A DNA stretch of 64,000 nt from Sphaerimonospora sp050942215 (lineage in GTDB: Bacteria; Actinomycetota; Actinomycetes; Streptosporangiales; Streptosporangiaceae), in NCBI RefSeq assembly GCF_050942215.1, contig NZ_CP192056.1, positions 4,092,001 through 4,156,000 of the forward strand, read 5' to 3'. The notes beneath the pieces were generated by a model, which saw only the letters and a program-made list of their open reading frames with translations, searched no databases and was not told the DNA's origin. A program made the translations under genes and the position numbers. Positions 8,884-17,605 of this stretch are shown piece by piece (positions within the stretch are counted from its first letter, which is position 1; each line of letters starts with the position of its first letter).

Positions 8884-9096
8884 TAACTAAAGAATCCTCG
8901 CGCGGAGGGTGAGAACAGCGAGGATTCGACCATGTTCCACCGCCCCGCTGGTCGGCATCGGCGGGGCGGTCCCCTGTCCGCACAGGCGCGTCGCCGCCTT
9001 CGGTTGTGGTCACTCACCGTAGTAGGTGCCCGCGACGCACCGCCCCTGGGAACGACACGTCGGCCCGGCACCAGACCCACAGGGAGCACCGTCGCC

Positions 9097-10323
9097 ATGA
9101 CCACCGCCAACACCCCTGACATCGTGATCGCCGGCGCCGGCATCGGCGGGCTGACCACGGCCCTCGCGCTGCACGCACGCGGGATCGACTCGATCGTGCT
9201 CGAAGTCGCCGCCGACATCCGCCCACTCGGGGTCGGCATCAACATCCAGCCCGCCGCGATCGCCGAACTGACCGGCCTCGGCCTCGGGGAGGCCCTGGCG
9301 GCGACCGGGATCGCCACCCGCGAGCACCGCTACCTCGACCACAGCGGCACCATGCTCTGGGCGGAACCGCGGGGCATCGCGGCAGGCCACCGGCACCCGC
9401 AGTACTCGATCCACCGGGGCGAACTGCAGACGCTGCTGCTGACCGCGGTCCGCGACAGGCTCGGCTCCGGCGCCGTACGCACCGGGATCCGGGTGCGCGA
9501 CTTCGCGCACATCGGCGGCGGAGTCCGCGTTCACGCCGCCGACGAGGTCGCCGGCGCCGAGGTCGCCTACGACGCCGAGGTGCTGATCGGCGCGGACGGC
9601 CTGCACTCCGCCGTACGGTCCCGGCTCCACCCGGATCAGACCCCGCTGCGCGCCGCCGGGGTGAGCATGTGGCGCGGCCTGACCGAACTGGACGGCTTCC
9701 TCGACGGCCGCACCATGATCCTCGCCAACGACGAGCTGGCCACCCGCCTGATCGCCTATCCGATCTCGGCGCGGCACGCGGCGCGCGGCAAGGCCCTGCT
9801 CAACTGGGTCTGCCTGGTCGCCGCCCCGGGGCAGGAGCGGTCCGCCGACTCGGGCCGGAACCGTCCCGGCCGGCTGGACGAGGTGCTGCCGCACTTCGCG
9901 CACTGGGACTTCGGCTGGCTCGACGTGCCACGGGTGCTCGCGGGCGGCGGGCGGATCCTGCACTACCAGATGGTGGATCGCGATCCGCTGGAGAGCTGGG
10001 GGGACGGCAGGGTGACGCTGCTCGGCGACGCCGCCCACCCGATGTATCCGATCGGCGCCAACGGCGCCTCACAGGCGATCCTGGACGCCGCCGTCCTCGC
10101 AGCGGAGCTCGCTCACGGCGACGACGTGACCGCCGCGCTGGGGAGGTACGAGGAGGCCCGCCGTCCGGCCACCACCGCGATCACCCTGGCCAACCGGAGG
10201 ATGGACGGCGCCGAGCGCGCCATAGTCGGCCGATCCGACGAGGACAAGACCTCCGCTCTCTCGTCGATAACGGAGAGTTACCAAAGGACGGTCGAGCAGG
10301 CCCGGCCGGCCACGCGGGCGTGA
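9097..10323 (+). CDS. PhzS-like FAD-dependent phenazine hydroxylase
   Basis: This 408-residue class A flavin monooxygenase has an N-terminal FAD motif (VIAGAGIGGLTTALAL), a DG motif (LIGADGLHSAVRSRL) and a C-terminal GD motif (LLGDAAHPMYPIGANGASQA). The long segment GVGINIQPAAIAELTGLGLG resembles PhzS. PhzS-type enzymes hydroxylate phenazine carboxylates with loss of the carboxyl group. In the Lysobacter pathway the homologue converts phenazine-1,6-dicarboxylate to 1,6-dihydroxyphenazine. Here it probably acts between PhzG and the N-oxygenase. The start is ATG 9097. In-frame codons upstream to 8932 have no family similarity. Confidence 0.85.
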   Translation: MTTANTPDIVIAGAGIGGLTTALALHARGIDSIVLEVAADIRPLGVGINIQPAAIAELTGLGLGEALAATGIATREHRYLDHSGTMLWAEPRGIAAGHRHPQYSIHRGELQTLLLTAVRDRLGSGAVRTGIRVRDFAHIGGGVRVHAADEVAGAEVAYDAEVLIGADGLHSAVRSRLHPDQTPLRAAGVSMWRGLTELDGFLDGRTMILANDELATRLIAYPISARHAARGKALLNWVCLVAAPGQERSADSGRNRPGRLDEVLPHFAHWDFGWLDVPRVLAGGGRILHYQMVDRDPLESWGDGRVTLLGDAAHPMYPIGANGASQAILDAAVLAAELAHGDDVTAALGRYEEARRPATTAITLANRRMDGAERAIVGRSDEDKTSALSSITESYQRTVEQARPATRA

Positions 10324-10975
10324 GCGGTGGCCGCCCCTTCCCGCGGCGAATCCACGACGCGGCACGAGCCCGGATCGGGTCACCCGGCCCTCGCATCCCC
10401 GCGTCCTTCCGCTCCGCCGGGAAGGCCGGAAGGCGAGAAGCCGGGAAACCGGGAAGGCGAGAGATCCTCTCGTGCCGCCCTCTGTTTCTCGTCCGGTTTT
10501 CGTTTCCCGTCCGGTGAACGACGACGCCCGCGAAGACAGAAGCCGACCAGAAAAAAGGCAGCATAAAATGAACGCCCGGAGAAGCGGCTTCCCGAAAAGA
10601 CGGAGCCACCGTCAAAGGCGTCTTCGGCGAAAGCCGCGTAAGAATACTCCCCTACGCTGCTCCATTAATTGACGAAGCGGCGGGCCGGTGCGGAAGAAAG
10701 GGACGGCACAGGGATCCCCGCACCGGCGGAATCCACCGGTGGAGAAGGCATTCCGCCCGCCGTCCGGAAAACCTCCGGCACCGCGTCGTCCAATGCCTTC
10801 CCCGGCCGGTCGATCACCCGGCATCCCGGGCGTCACAACATCTGATCGTCCGTTCGGTGGCCACCTCCTCACCGATATGACGAACGGCGAGGCCGGAAGG
10901 TGACCGGCCGGGGTCCGGCGACGCGGCCGGCGGTGTCCGTACGGCACGCGGGCGCGACGGACACCGCCGGCGGAC
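10324..10975. other. Convergent intergenic region with inverted repeat
   Basis: This 650-bp gap separates the PhzS-like gene from the convergent azoreductase-like gene. No open frame in it looks like a protein. An inverted repeat with 10-bp arms, GCCGGTGCGG (10684-10693) and CCGCACCGGC (10718-10727), could form a stem with a 24-nt loop. Purine-rich repeats resembling GAAGGCGAGAAGCCGGGAAA occur near 10420-10460. A terminator for the phenazine operon should be here, but no stem with a clear T-run stands out. Confidence 0.4.
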
Positions 10976-11689
10976 TCAGTGCGAACGCGCGGCCGCTCGT
11001 CCGCCCACCGGGCGGGCGGCCAGCTCGGTCACCGCGGACCAGGCCGCCGTGAGCGAGTCCGCCGCCAGCGGCTTGAACCTGGCCAGCTGCGGCACGTCCC
11101 CGGCCCGGGTCATCTCGGCGTGGACGAAGTGAAGGTTCTCCTCGGCCACGCCCAGGTCGGTGAAGTACGCCCGGAGGTAGGGCGTCTGGAAGTCGAACCC
11201 CTCCCTCGGCGTGCCGGGCGCGTAGCAGCCGCCCCGCGCCGTGACCACGACCACCCTCGTCCGGCGCAGCAGGCGCTCTCCCGTGCCGGGCTCGAGGAAC
11301 GCCCCGGGAAACGTGATCCGGTCGATCCAGGCCTTCAGGGAGGCCGGGATCGAGAAGTTGTACATGGGCACGCCGAGGAGCAGGGTGTCCGCCGCCAGCA
11401 CTTCCTCGATCAGGGGCAGGGTCAGCGCCCATTCGCGTTCCTCGGCCGCGGTCTCGGCCATCCCGCCCACCTTCGCCGGCGGTACGGTCCCCTGTCTCTC
11501 CACCCGCAGGCCGAGCGAGACGAAGGCCGGGGAGACGAGTGACACCGGGTCCGCGGCCAGGTCCCGATAGCGATATCCGCCGACGCCGTGCAGCTTCCGC
11601 CACACCTGCGCGAAACCGGCGGTCAGCCGCCTGCTGATCGAGTCACCCACATCGGTGGCGCTGGAATCCACATGCAGCAGGGATGTCAC
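10976..11689 (-). CDS. FMN-dependent NADH:quinone/azo-reductase (AzoR family)
   Basis: This 237-residue flavodoxin-fold protein has AzoR hallmarks: an N-terminal phosphate loop (LLHVDSSATDVGDSISRRL), the flavin/substrate segment LLGVPMYNFSIPASLKAWID and VVVVTARGGCYAPGTP. AzoR enzymes reduce quinones and azo compounds with two electrons from NAD(P)H. Next to a phenazine cluster, a role in reducing or detoxifying phenazines or phenazine N-oxides is possible but inferred only from position. The start is GTG 11689, which overlaps the stop of an 11-codon leader ORF (GTGA), so translation is probably coupled to it. Confidence 0.85.
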   Translation of the reverse strand: MTSLLHVDSSATDVGDSISRRLTAGFAQVWRKLHGVGGYRYRDLAADPVSLVSPAFVSLGLRVERQGTVPPAKVGGMAETAAEEREWALTLPLIEEVLAADTLLLGVPMYNFSIPASLKAWIDRITFPGAFLEPGTGERLLRRTRVVVVTARGGCYAPGTPREGFDFQTPYLRAYFTDLGVAEENLHFVHAEMTRAGDVPQLARFKPLAADSLTAAWSAVTELAARPVGGRAAARSH

Positions 11690-11721
11690 CGGTTCACCCC
11701 CGGCGGCTCTGGGCGAGTCAT
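11686..11721 (-). CDS. 11-codon leader ORF upstream of the azoreductase-like gene
   Basis: Minus-strand ATG at 11721 opens MTRPEPPGVNR followed by TGA at 11688-11686. It is preceded by AGGGGGACTT, a better ribosome site than anything directly before the reductase GTG. Its stop overlaps the reductase start as GTGA. I infer a translated leader that delivers ribosomes to the reductase start. The ORF is too short for coding statistics. Confidence 0.5.
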   Translation of the reverse strand: MTRPEPPGVNR

Positions 11722-11734
11722 AAGTCCCCCTTCT

Positions 11735-11770
11735 ACTACTCTTCGTGTCGACTTCTTGACCAAGAGTAGT
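11735..11770. promoter_or_regulatory. 9-bp inverted repeat, operator candidate for the azoreductase-like gene
   Basis: ACTACTCTT (11735-11743) and AAGAGTAGT (11762-11770) are exact inverted copies separated by 18 bp. They lie 14-49 bp upstream of the leader ORF. Spacing of this kind suits binding of a dimeric redox- or drug-sensing repressor (MarR/HxlR/TetR class) over a promoter. No regulator gene is adjacent. Confidence 0.5.
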
Positions 11771-11952
11771 CAGCACCGGCTCCGGTCCCCGACCCGGTCG
11801 GCAAAGGTCGGTGCGGCGCTCGGCGACTCTTGCCATCGCGGGCGGCGGCACGGGTGGGCGAGACTCGGAGGCGACAGCCGTACGAACCGGACCTGCCGAC
11901 CCGGTCGGGGCCTGGAGCCGGGCCGGGAGCACTCTTTTGGGGGGACCGCCGA

Positions 11953-13347
11953 ATGACCGAGTTGCACGACCTCACCGCAACCGAGATGTCCGAACTGCTG
12001 CGCACCGGGAAGGTGAGCGCCGTCGAGTTGACCGAGGCGTGCCTGCGGCGGATCGACGAGGTGAACGGCGAGGTCAACGCCATCGTGACGCTGGTGGCCG
12101 ACCGAGCGCTCGACGAGGCGGCGAAGGCCGACGCCGACCTGGCGCGCGGCCACTGGCGCGGCCCGCTGCACGGGCTGCCGGTCGCCCACAAGGACCTCGC
12201 CGACACGGCCGGGGTGCGCACGACGTACGGCTCCCGCGCGTTCGCCGACCACGTCCCCGCCGAGGACGACCCGCTCGTCCGGCGGATCCGCGAGGCCGGC
12301 GGCATCATGATCGGCAAGACCAACACCCCGGAGTTCGGCACCGGATCGCACACCGTCAACGAGGTGTTCGGCGCGACACGCAACCCCTACGACCTGTCCA
12401 GGAGCGCGGGCGGCAGCAGCGGCGGGGCGGCGGCGGCGCTGGCCACCCGGATGGTGCCGCTGGCCGACGGTTCCGACATGGGCGGTTCCCTGCGCAACCC
12501 CGCGTCGTTCTGCAACGTGACCGGGCTGCGGCCGACGCCGGGGCGGGTGCCGTCCAGGTCGGACACCGCCGCGTGGCTCACGCTGCCGGTCTCCGGCCCG
12601 ATGGCGCGGACGGTGGGCGACCTGGCGCTCTTCATGTCGGCCATCGCCGGTTTCGACCCGGCCTCGCCGTACTCGATCAGGGAGGACGGCTCGGCCTTCG
12701 CCGCCCCGCGGGACGGCGACGTCGCCGGCGCCCGGGTCGCGTTCAGCCCGGATCTCGGCGGGCTGCCGGTGGATCCGGAGACGGCGCGGGTGACGGCGGA
12801 GGCGGCGGCGGTGCTGACCGGTCTCGGCGCGACGGTCGAGCGGGTGGATCTCGATCTGTCCGACGCCGAGGACGCCTTCCGGATCTACCGGGCGTGGTAT
12901 TACGCGCTCAACTTCGACGGCATCCCCGGCGTCGGTCCCAACGTCGCGTGGAACGTCGAGCGGGGACGCGAGGTCACCGGGGCCGACCTCGCCCGCGCCG
13001 AGCGGCTGCGCACCGGGTTGTTCCACCGGATGCGCGAGTTCTTCGACGACTACGACTTCCTGGTCGCGCCGGTCAGCCAGGTGCCGCCGTTCCCGGTGGA
13101 CGATCCGTACGTCACGCAGGTCGCCGGGCAGCCGATGCCCGACTATCTGGCGTGGATGCGCTCCTGCTACTGGATCAGCGTGCTGCACGCGCCCGCGATG
13201 TCGGTGCCGTGCGGGTTCACCTCGTCCGGCCTGCCGGTCGGCGTGCAGATCGTCGGCAGGCCGTGGGCGGACGCCGAGGTGCTGCGGTTCGGGTACGCCT
13301 TCGAGCGGGCGACCGGGCACTGGCGCACGCGTCCGACCGGCGTCTGA
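11953..13347 (+). CDS. Amidase (amidase signature family)
   Basis: This 464-residue amidase-signature hydrolase cleaves a carboxamide of unknown identity in the cytoplasm. The Ser-cisSer-Lys triad is visible: Lys in LPVAHKDLADTAG (about residue 79), the Gly/Ser-rich loop RSAGGSSGGAAAAL, and the nucleophile region GSDMGGSLRNPASF. The length is normal for the family. The start is ATG 11953 after a G-rich ribosome site. It is monocistronic, divergent from the azoreductase-like gene and convergent with the next membrane-protein gene, so context gives no substrate. Confidence 0.9.
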   Translation: MTELHDLTATEMSELLRTGKVSAVELTEACLRRIDEVNGEVNAIVTLVADRALDEAAKADADLARGHWRGPLHGLPVAHKDLADTAGVRTTYGSRAFADHVPAEDDPLVRRIREAGGIMIGKTNTPEFGTGSHTVNEVFGATRNPYDLSRSAGGSSGGAAAALATRMVPLADGSDMGGSLRNPASFCNVTGLRPTPGRVPSRSDTAAWLTLPVSGPMARTVGDLALFMSAIAGFDPASPYSIREDGSAFAAPRDGDVAGARVAFSPDLGGLPVDPETARVTAEAAAVLTGLGATVERVDLDLSDAEDAFRIYRAWYYALNFDGIPGVGPNVAWNVERGREVTGADLARAERLRTGLFHRMREFFDDYDFLVAPVSQVPPFPVDDPYVTQVAGQPMPDYLAWMRSCYWISVLHAPAMSVPCGFTSSGLPVGVQIVGRPWADAEVLRFGYAFERATGHWRTRPTGV

Positions 13348-13353
13348 GCCGGG

Positions 13354-13851
13354 TCAGCTCCCGCGCACCTCGCGACGCTCCTGGGAGAAGAACACGAACT
13401 CGATCACCCAGAAGACGGCGGTGGCCAGGACCGGCCAGGCCAGCAGCACGCCGTGGGCGGTCACACCGAGCGAGGTCGTCGTGGTGAGACCGCCGGGGGC
13501 GGCGGCCCTGATCGTCCCCTTCGCCGTACCGCCGACCAGAAGCGCGATGTAGCCGGCGAGCAGGCCTCCGCCCGCGAGGCCCACCAGGACCTCGACGGGC
13601 CGCCGGCGGGCCAGGACGTACCCGGCGATGCCGCAGAGCAGGCCGAACCCACCGGTGACGACGGCGAACCAGCCGTCGGCCTCGATGAGCGTCTGCGCCT
13701 CCGGGTCGGCGAGCATCGGGCCGGCGTCGGTCAGCACGAAGCGCGAGGCCGGCGCGACCGCCGACCAGACGAATCCGGCCACCACGCCGAGCGGTGCCAG
13801 GACGAGGACGGTAAGTGCCGCCACCTGAAGATTGCCCCTCACATACCGCAC
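13354..13851 (-). CDS. Small integral membrane protein (DUF2567-like)
   Basis: This 165-residue protein has four predicted hydrophobic spans, near residues 9-31, 62-80, 86-106 and 131-150. The pattern ASRFVLTDAGPMLADPEAQT followed by LIEADGWFAVVTGGFGLLCG between the first two is typical of the actinobacterial DUF2567 family. The function is unknown. The start is GTG 13851, or possibly GTG 13842; neither has a strong ribosome site. It is convergent with the amidase (6-bp gap) and divergent from the murA-type gene. Confidence 0.75.
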   Translation of the reverse strand: MRYVRGNLQVAALTVLVLAPLGVVAGFVWSAVAPASRFVLTDAGPMLADPEAQTLIEADGWFAVVTGGFGLLCGIAGYVLARRRPVEVLVGLAGGGLLAGYIALLVGGTAKGTIRAAAPGGLTTTTSLGVTAHGVLLAWPVLATAVFWVIEFVFFSQERREVRGS

Positions 13852-13940
13852 CGTCCAAATAGTACCTAGGCCGCACCGGTCACCCGCTGATCTGATCCAG
13901 CCCGTTACGCTTGCTTCACCTGCGCACTCGAGGAGACGAC

Positions 13941-15278
13941 GTGAGCGAGCAGAGCGAGCGAGCCGACAGGCACGGCAGGCAAGAGGTGTGGCAGATCGAC
14001 CCTTCTGGGCCGCTGCGGGGGGACGTCGAGGTACGCGGCTCGAAGAACGCGGTGTCCAAGCACATGGTCGCGGCCATGCTGGGCACCGGCCCGAGCACCC
14101 TGCACAACGCCCCCGAGGTCGGCGAGGTGGGGCTGACGGCGGCGATGCTGGAGGCCCTCGGCATCCATGTGGAGATCACCCCGGGTGAGATCAACGTCGA
14201 GCGCGGCACCGACATCCGGCCTCGCGTCCCCGAGGAGTACACGGGTCTCAACCGCATTCCGATCCTGATGCTCGGCCCGCTGCTGCACCTGGCCGGTGAG
14301 GCGTTCGTCCCGCTGGTCGGCGGCGACCCGATCGGGCGGCGGCCGGTCAACTACCACGTCGAGGCGCTGCGGTCGATGGGCGCCGAGATCGAGGTGGGCG
14401 AGAACGGGATCAGCGCCAAGGCGAAGGGGCTGCGCGGCAGCCGGATCACGCTGCCCTATCCCAGCGTCGGCGCCACCGAGACGATCCTGATGACGGCCGT
14501 GCTCGCCGAGGGAAAAACGGTCATCAAGGGCGCGGCGATGGAGCCGGAGGTGGTGGAGCTCGCGCTGTTCCTCCAGCGGATGGGCGCGATGATCGAGCTC
14601 AGCCCGGACCGGCGCATCGTCATCGAGGGCGTGGAACGGCTGCACGGCGCCTCCACCTGGCTGGCCGGCGACCGCATCGAGGCGTTCTCCTACCTGGTGG
14701 CGGGGCTCGTCACCGGGGGCGAGGTACGGGTGCACGGCTGTCCGCAGGACCGCCTGGTCACCGCCATCACCACACTGGCCAGGATGGGCGCCCGGTTCGA
14801 GATCACCGATGAGTGGCTGTGCGCGTCCGCCCCTGACGGCCTGCGCGCCGCCGCCGTGCAGACCGACACCCATCCCGGGTTCATGACGGACTGGCAGACG
14901 CCGCTGATGGTGCTGTTCACCCGGGCCGAGGGCATGTCGGTGCTGCACGAGACGGTCTTCGAGAACCGGCTGGTCTACGTGCCGGCGCTGCAGAAGCTGG
15001 GCTGCGAGATCGAGGTGTTCGCGCAGTGCCTGGGCGGCCCGGCCTGCCGCTACCACGACACCAACGCCAAGCACTCGGCGGTGGTGCGCGGGGTGTCGAG
15101 GCTGCGCGGCGCCGACGTCACCCTGCCCGACATCCGGGCCGGTTTCTCGGCGGTGCTGGCGGCCGCTGTGGCGGAGGGCACCTCCACCCTGCGCGGGGTC
15201 AACCACATCGAACGCGGATATCACCGGCCGTTCGAGCAGTTCACCTCACTCGGGCTGAAGATCAGCAGGCCGATGTAA
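13941..15278 (+). CDS. murA: UDP-N-acetylglucosamine enolpyruvyl transferase, MurA type with Asp at the Cys position
   Basis: MurA transfers enolpyruvyl from PEP to UDP-GlcNAc, the first committed step of peptidoglycan precursor synthesis. The 445-residue protein has the EPSP-synthase-like two-domain fold signatures VRGSKNAVSKHMVAAML, EVVELALFLQRMGAMIEL and GFMTDWQTPLMVLF, the last with the conserved general-acid/base Asp. The active-site loop reads LVGGDPIGRRPVNYHVEALR. Asp replaces the Cys alkylated by fosfomycin, as in mycobacterial MurA, so intrinsic fosfomycin tolerance is predicted. It is somewhat divergent and may be a second MurA-like paralogue. The start is GTG 13941, behind GAGGAGA. 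The next gene, a class A PBP, is 53 bp away and fits cell-wall synthesis. Confidence 0.85.
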   Translation: MSEQSERADRHGRQEVWQIDPSGPLRGDVEVRGSKNAVSKHMVAAMLGTGPSTLHNAPEVGEVGLTAAMLEALGIHVEITPGEINVERGTDIRPRVPEEYTGLNRIPILMLGPLLHLAGEAFVPLVGGDPIGRRPVNYHVEALRSMGAEIEVGENGISAKAKGLRGSRITLPYPSVGATETILMTAVLAEGKTVIKGAAMEPEVVELALFLQRMGAMIELSPDRRIVIEGVERLHGASTWLAGDRIEAFSYLVAGLVTGGEVRVHGCPQDRLVTAITTLARMGARFEITDEWLCASAPDGLRAAAVQTDTHPGFMTDWQTPLMVLFTRAEGMSVLHETVFENRLVYVPALQKLGCEIEVFAQCLGGPACRYHDTNAKHSAVVRGVSRLRGADVTLPDIRAGFSAVLAAAVAEGTSTLRGVNHIERGYHRPFEQFTSLGLKISRPM

Positions 15279-15331
15279 AGCTTTCGCCCGATCACGTTTG
15301 GACGTGATCCGGGGACCGCACTGATACTCCC

Positions 15332-17605
15332 GTGACCTCTCGTCTACTCGGCGCCGCCGCCGCGTTGGGCTTGGCGGGCGCGGCCGGGGGAATTCTGGTC
15401 GCCGGCCTGGCCATGCCGCTGGTCAGCGGGGCCGGCCTGGCGGCCAGGAACGCCACGTCCATGTTCACGGAACTGCCGCCGCCGCCCCGTGAGGACGGCC
15501 TGCCGGAGATGACCAGGATCCTCGACCGGAACGGCGAACAGATCGCGCAGTTCTACTACCAGAACCGCCGATCGGTGCCGCTCGCCCGGGTCGCCCCGGT
15601 CATGCGGCAGGCCATCGTGGCCATCGAGGACTCCCGGTTCTACGAGCACGGCGGGCTCGACGTCAAGGGCACGCTGCGGGCGCTCATCGCCAACACCAGG
15701 GCGGGCGGCATCCGCCAGGGCGGCTCCTCGATCACCCAGCAGCTCGTGAAGAACATCATGGTGACGCGGGCGGAGACCGCCCGCGAGCGTGCGCTGGCCC
15801 GGGTGCGCAGCATCCAGAGAAAGATCGACGAGCTGCGCTACGCGCTGGCGCTGGAGAAGAAGTACACCAAGGACGAGATCCTGGAGCGCTACCTCAACAT
15901 CGCCTATTTCGGGGCAGGCGCCTTCGGGGTGCAGGCCGCCGCCCGGCGGTTCTTCGGCGTCGACGCCGCCGATCTCACGCTCCCGCAGGCGGCCACGCTC
16001 GCCGGGGCGGTGCGCACGCCGTACAGCACCGATCCGTCCATCGGCGCCGCGCAGCGGGCGCGGCTGCTCGCCCGGCGCGACCTGGTGCTCGGCCGGATGG
16101 CCGAGCTGCGCATGATCGGCCAGGACACGGCGCGTACGGCACGGGCAGCGCCGCTCGGGCTGCGCATGCGCGCGGAACCCGGCGGCTGCCAGGCGAGCAC
16201 CTACCCGTTCTTCTGCGTGTACGTCCAGCAGGAGGTGCTGACCGATCCCGCGTTCGGGCGCACGCGGGCCGAACGCGAGCGCCGTCTCCAGCGGGGCGGG
16301 CTCACGCTGTGGACCACGGTCGACCCGGTGGCGCAGCGGGCCGCCGAGCGGGCGATCGCGGCACGGGTCGACGCCGGGGACAGCCAGGTGGCCGCCGAGA
16401 CCATGATCGAGCCGGGCACCGGGTTCATCCGGGCGATGACGGTCAGCAAGCGGTACGGACGCAACCGGCACAACCGGAGCATCGGCCCGCGCACCACCTA
16501 CAACCTGGCCGCCGACCAGGCACACGGCGGCGGGCTCGGCCTGCAGGCGGGGTCGACGTTCAAGGCGTTCACGCTGGCGACGGCGCTGTCGCAGGGCATG
16601 CGGTTCGGCGACGGATTCCAGATCCCGGGGGCGTTCGTCCCGGGCAGCGGCTACCGGAACTGCTCGGGCAAGGCGGTCAACGATCCCACGACGACGATCT
16701 ACAACGCGGGCGGCGAAGGCCGGGGCGGGCCGTACTCCCTGGAGATGGGCACCTGGAACTCGGTCAACATCTTCTTCATGACCCTGGAACGCGAGGTCGG
16801 CCTGTGCAACGTCGTCGAGACCGCCAGGGCGCTCGGCATCCGGCGGGCGGACGGCGAGCCGCTGCACGAGGTGCCAACGTTCACGCTCGGCGTCAACGAG
16901 ATGGACCCGACGACCGTGGCCGCCGCCTTCGCGGCGTTCGCCGCGCGGGGACGCTACTGCCGGCCGATGGCGATCACCGCGGTCGTGGCGAAGGACGGCG
17001 CCCGCACGGAGAGATCGCCCGACTGCGTGACCGCGCTCGAACCCGAGGTCGCCGACGCCGTGAACCACGTACTCGAGGGCGTGTTCGCCAGGGGAACCAT
17101 GCGCGGCCAGTCCATCGGGCGGCCGCAGGCGGGCAAGACGGGCACGAACAACGGGTACACCTCCGCCTGGTTCGCCGGATACACCCCCACGCTCGCCGGC
17201 GCGGTCAGCATCGGCGACATACGCGGCGCCTACCGTCACCCGCTCACCGGCGTGACCATCGGCGGCCGCTACTACGGCGCCGTGCAGGGGGCGTCCCTGC
17301 CCGGTCCGATCTGGGTCGACTCGATGCGGCGGGCCCTGCGTGACACGCCGGTGTACGGCTTCGTCCCGCCGGACACGGCCCGGTTCGGCGGCGGTTTCAC
17401 TCCCGGGCTGAGGAAGTTCATCGCCAGGGAGCAGCGGCGGCGCGAGCGGGAGGCCGAGCGGCGCGCCGGACGACACGACGAGCGGCGGGCCGCCACCGGG
17501 GCGAAGGAGACGTCGGCCGCGCCGGCCGACGCCGGCGCGCCCAGCACCGGCCCGGGGCGCGCGGCCGTCAGCCGGCCAGGCAGGCGGGACCGAGGAGCTG
17601 CTTGA
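15332..17605 (+). CDS. Class A penicillin-binding protein (glycosyltransferase/transpeptidase)
   Basis: This 757-residue bifunctional cell-wall polymerase has an N-terminal membrane anchor (about residues 5-35). A GT51 glycosyltransferase domain follows, with EDSRFYEHGG, GGSSITQQLVKN and ILERYLNIAYFGAGAFGVQ. The transpeptidase domain carries GSTFK (active-site Ser, nt about 16554), SVN (about 16759) and KTGT (about 17139). The C-terminus is a charged, probably disordered tail rich in Arg/Glu/Ala. It acts outside the membrane on lipid II. Its last 38 bp overlap the 3' end of dnaE on the other strand. It probably forms a unit with the upstream murA-type gene. The start is GTG 15332. Confidence 0.93.
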   Translation: MTSRLLGAAAALGLAGAAGGILVAGLAMPLVSGAGLAARNATSMFTELPPPPREDGLPEMTRILDRNGEQIAQFYYQNRRSVPLARVAPVMRQAIVAIEDSRFYEHGGLDVKGTLRALIANTRAGGIRQGGSSITQQLVKNIMVTRAETARERALARVRSIQRKIDELRYALALEKKYTKDEILERYLNIAYFGAGAFGVQAAARRFFGVDAADLTLPQAATLAGAVRTPYSTDPSIGAAQRARLLARRDLVLGRMAELRMIGQDTARTARAAPLGLRMRAEPGGCQASTYPFFCVYVQQEVLTDPAFGRTRAERERRLQRGGLTLWTTVDPVAQRAAERAIAARVDAGDSQVAAETMIEPGTGFIRAMTVSKRYGRNRHNRSIGPRTTYNLAADQAHGGGLGLQAGSTFKAFTLATALSQGMRFGDGFQIPGAFVPGSGYRNCSGKAVNDPTTTIYNAGGEGRGGPYSLEMGTWNSVNIFFMTLEREVGLCNVVETARALGIRRADGEPLHEVPTFTLGVNEMDPTTVAAAFAAFAARGRYCRPMAITAVVAKDGARTERSPDCVTALEPEVADAVNHVLEGVFARGTMRGQSIGRPQAGKTGTNNGYTSAWFAGYTPTLAGAVSIGDIRGAYRHPLTGVTIGGRYYGAVQGASLPGPIWVDSMRRALRDTPVYGFVPPDTARFGGGFTPGLRKFIAREQRRREREAERRAGRHDERRAATGAKETSAAPADAGAPSTGPGRAAVSRPGRRDRGAA

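Noticed and set aside
8932..9096. Upstream extension of the PhzS-like protein to an ATG at 8932
   Set aside because: The extra 55 residues are Arg-rich and unlike flavin monooxygenases. The FAD motif is correctly placed with ATG 9097.
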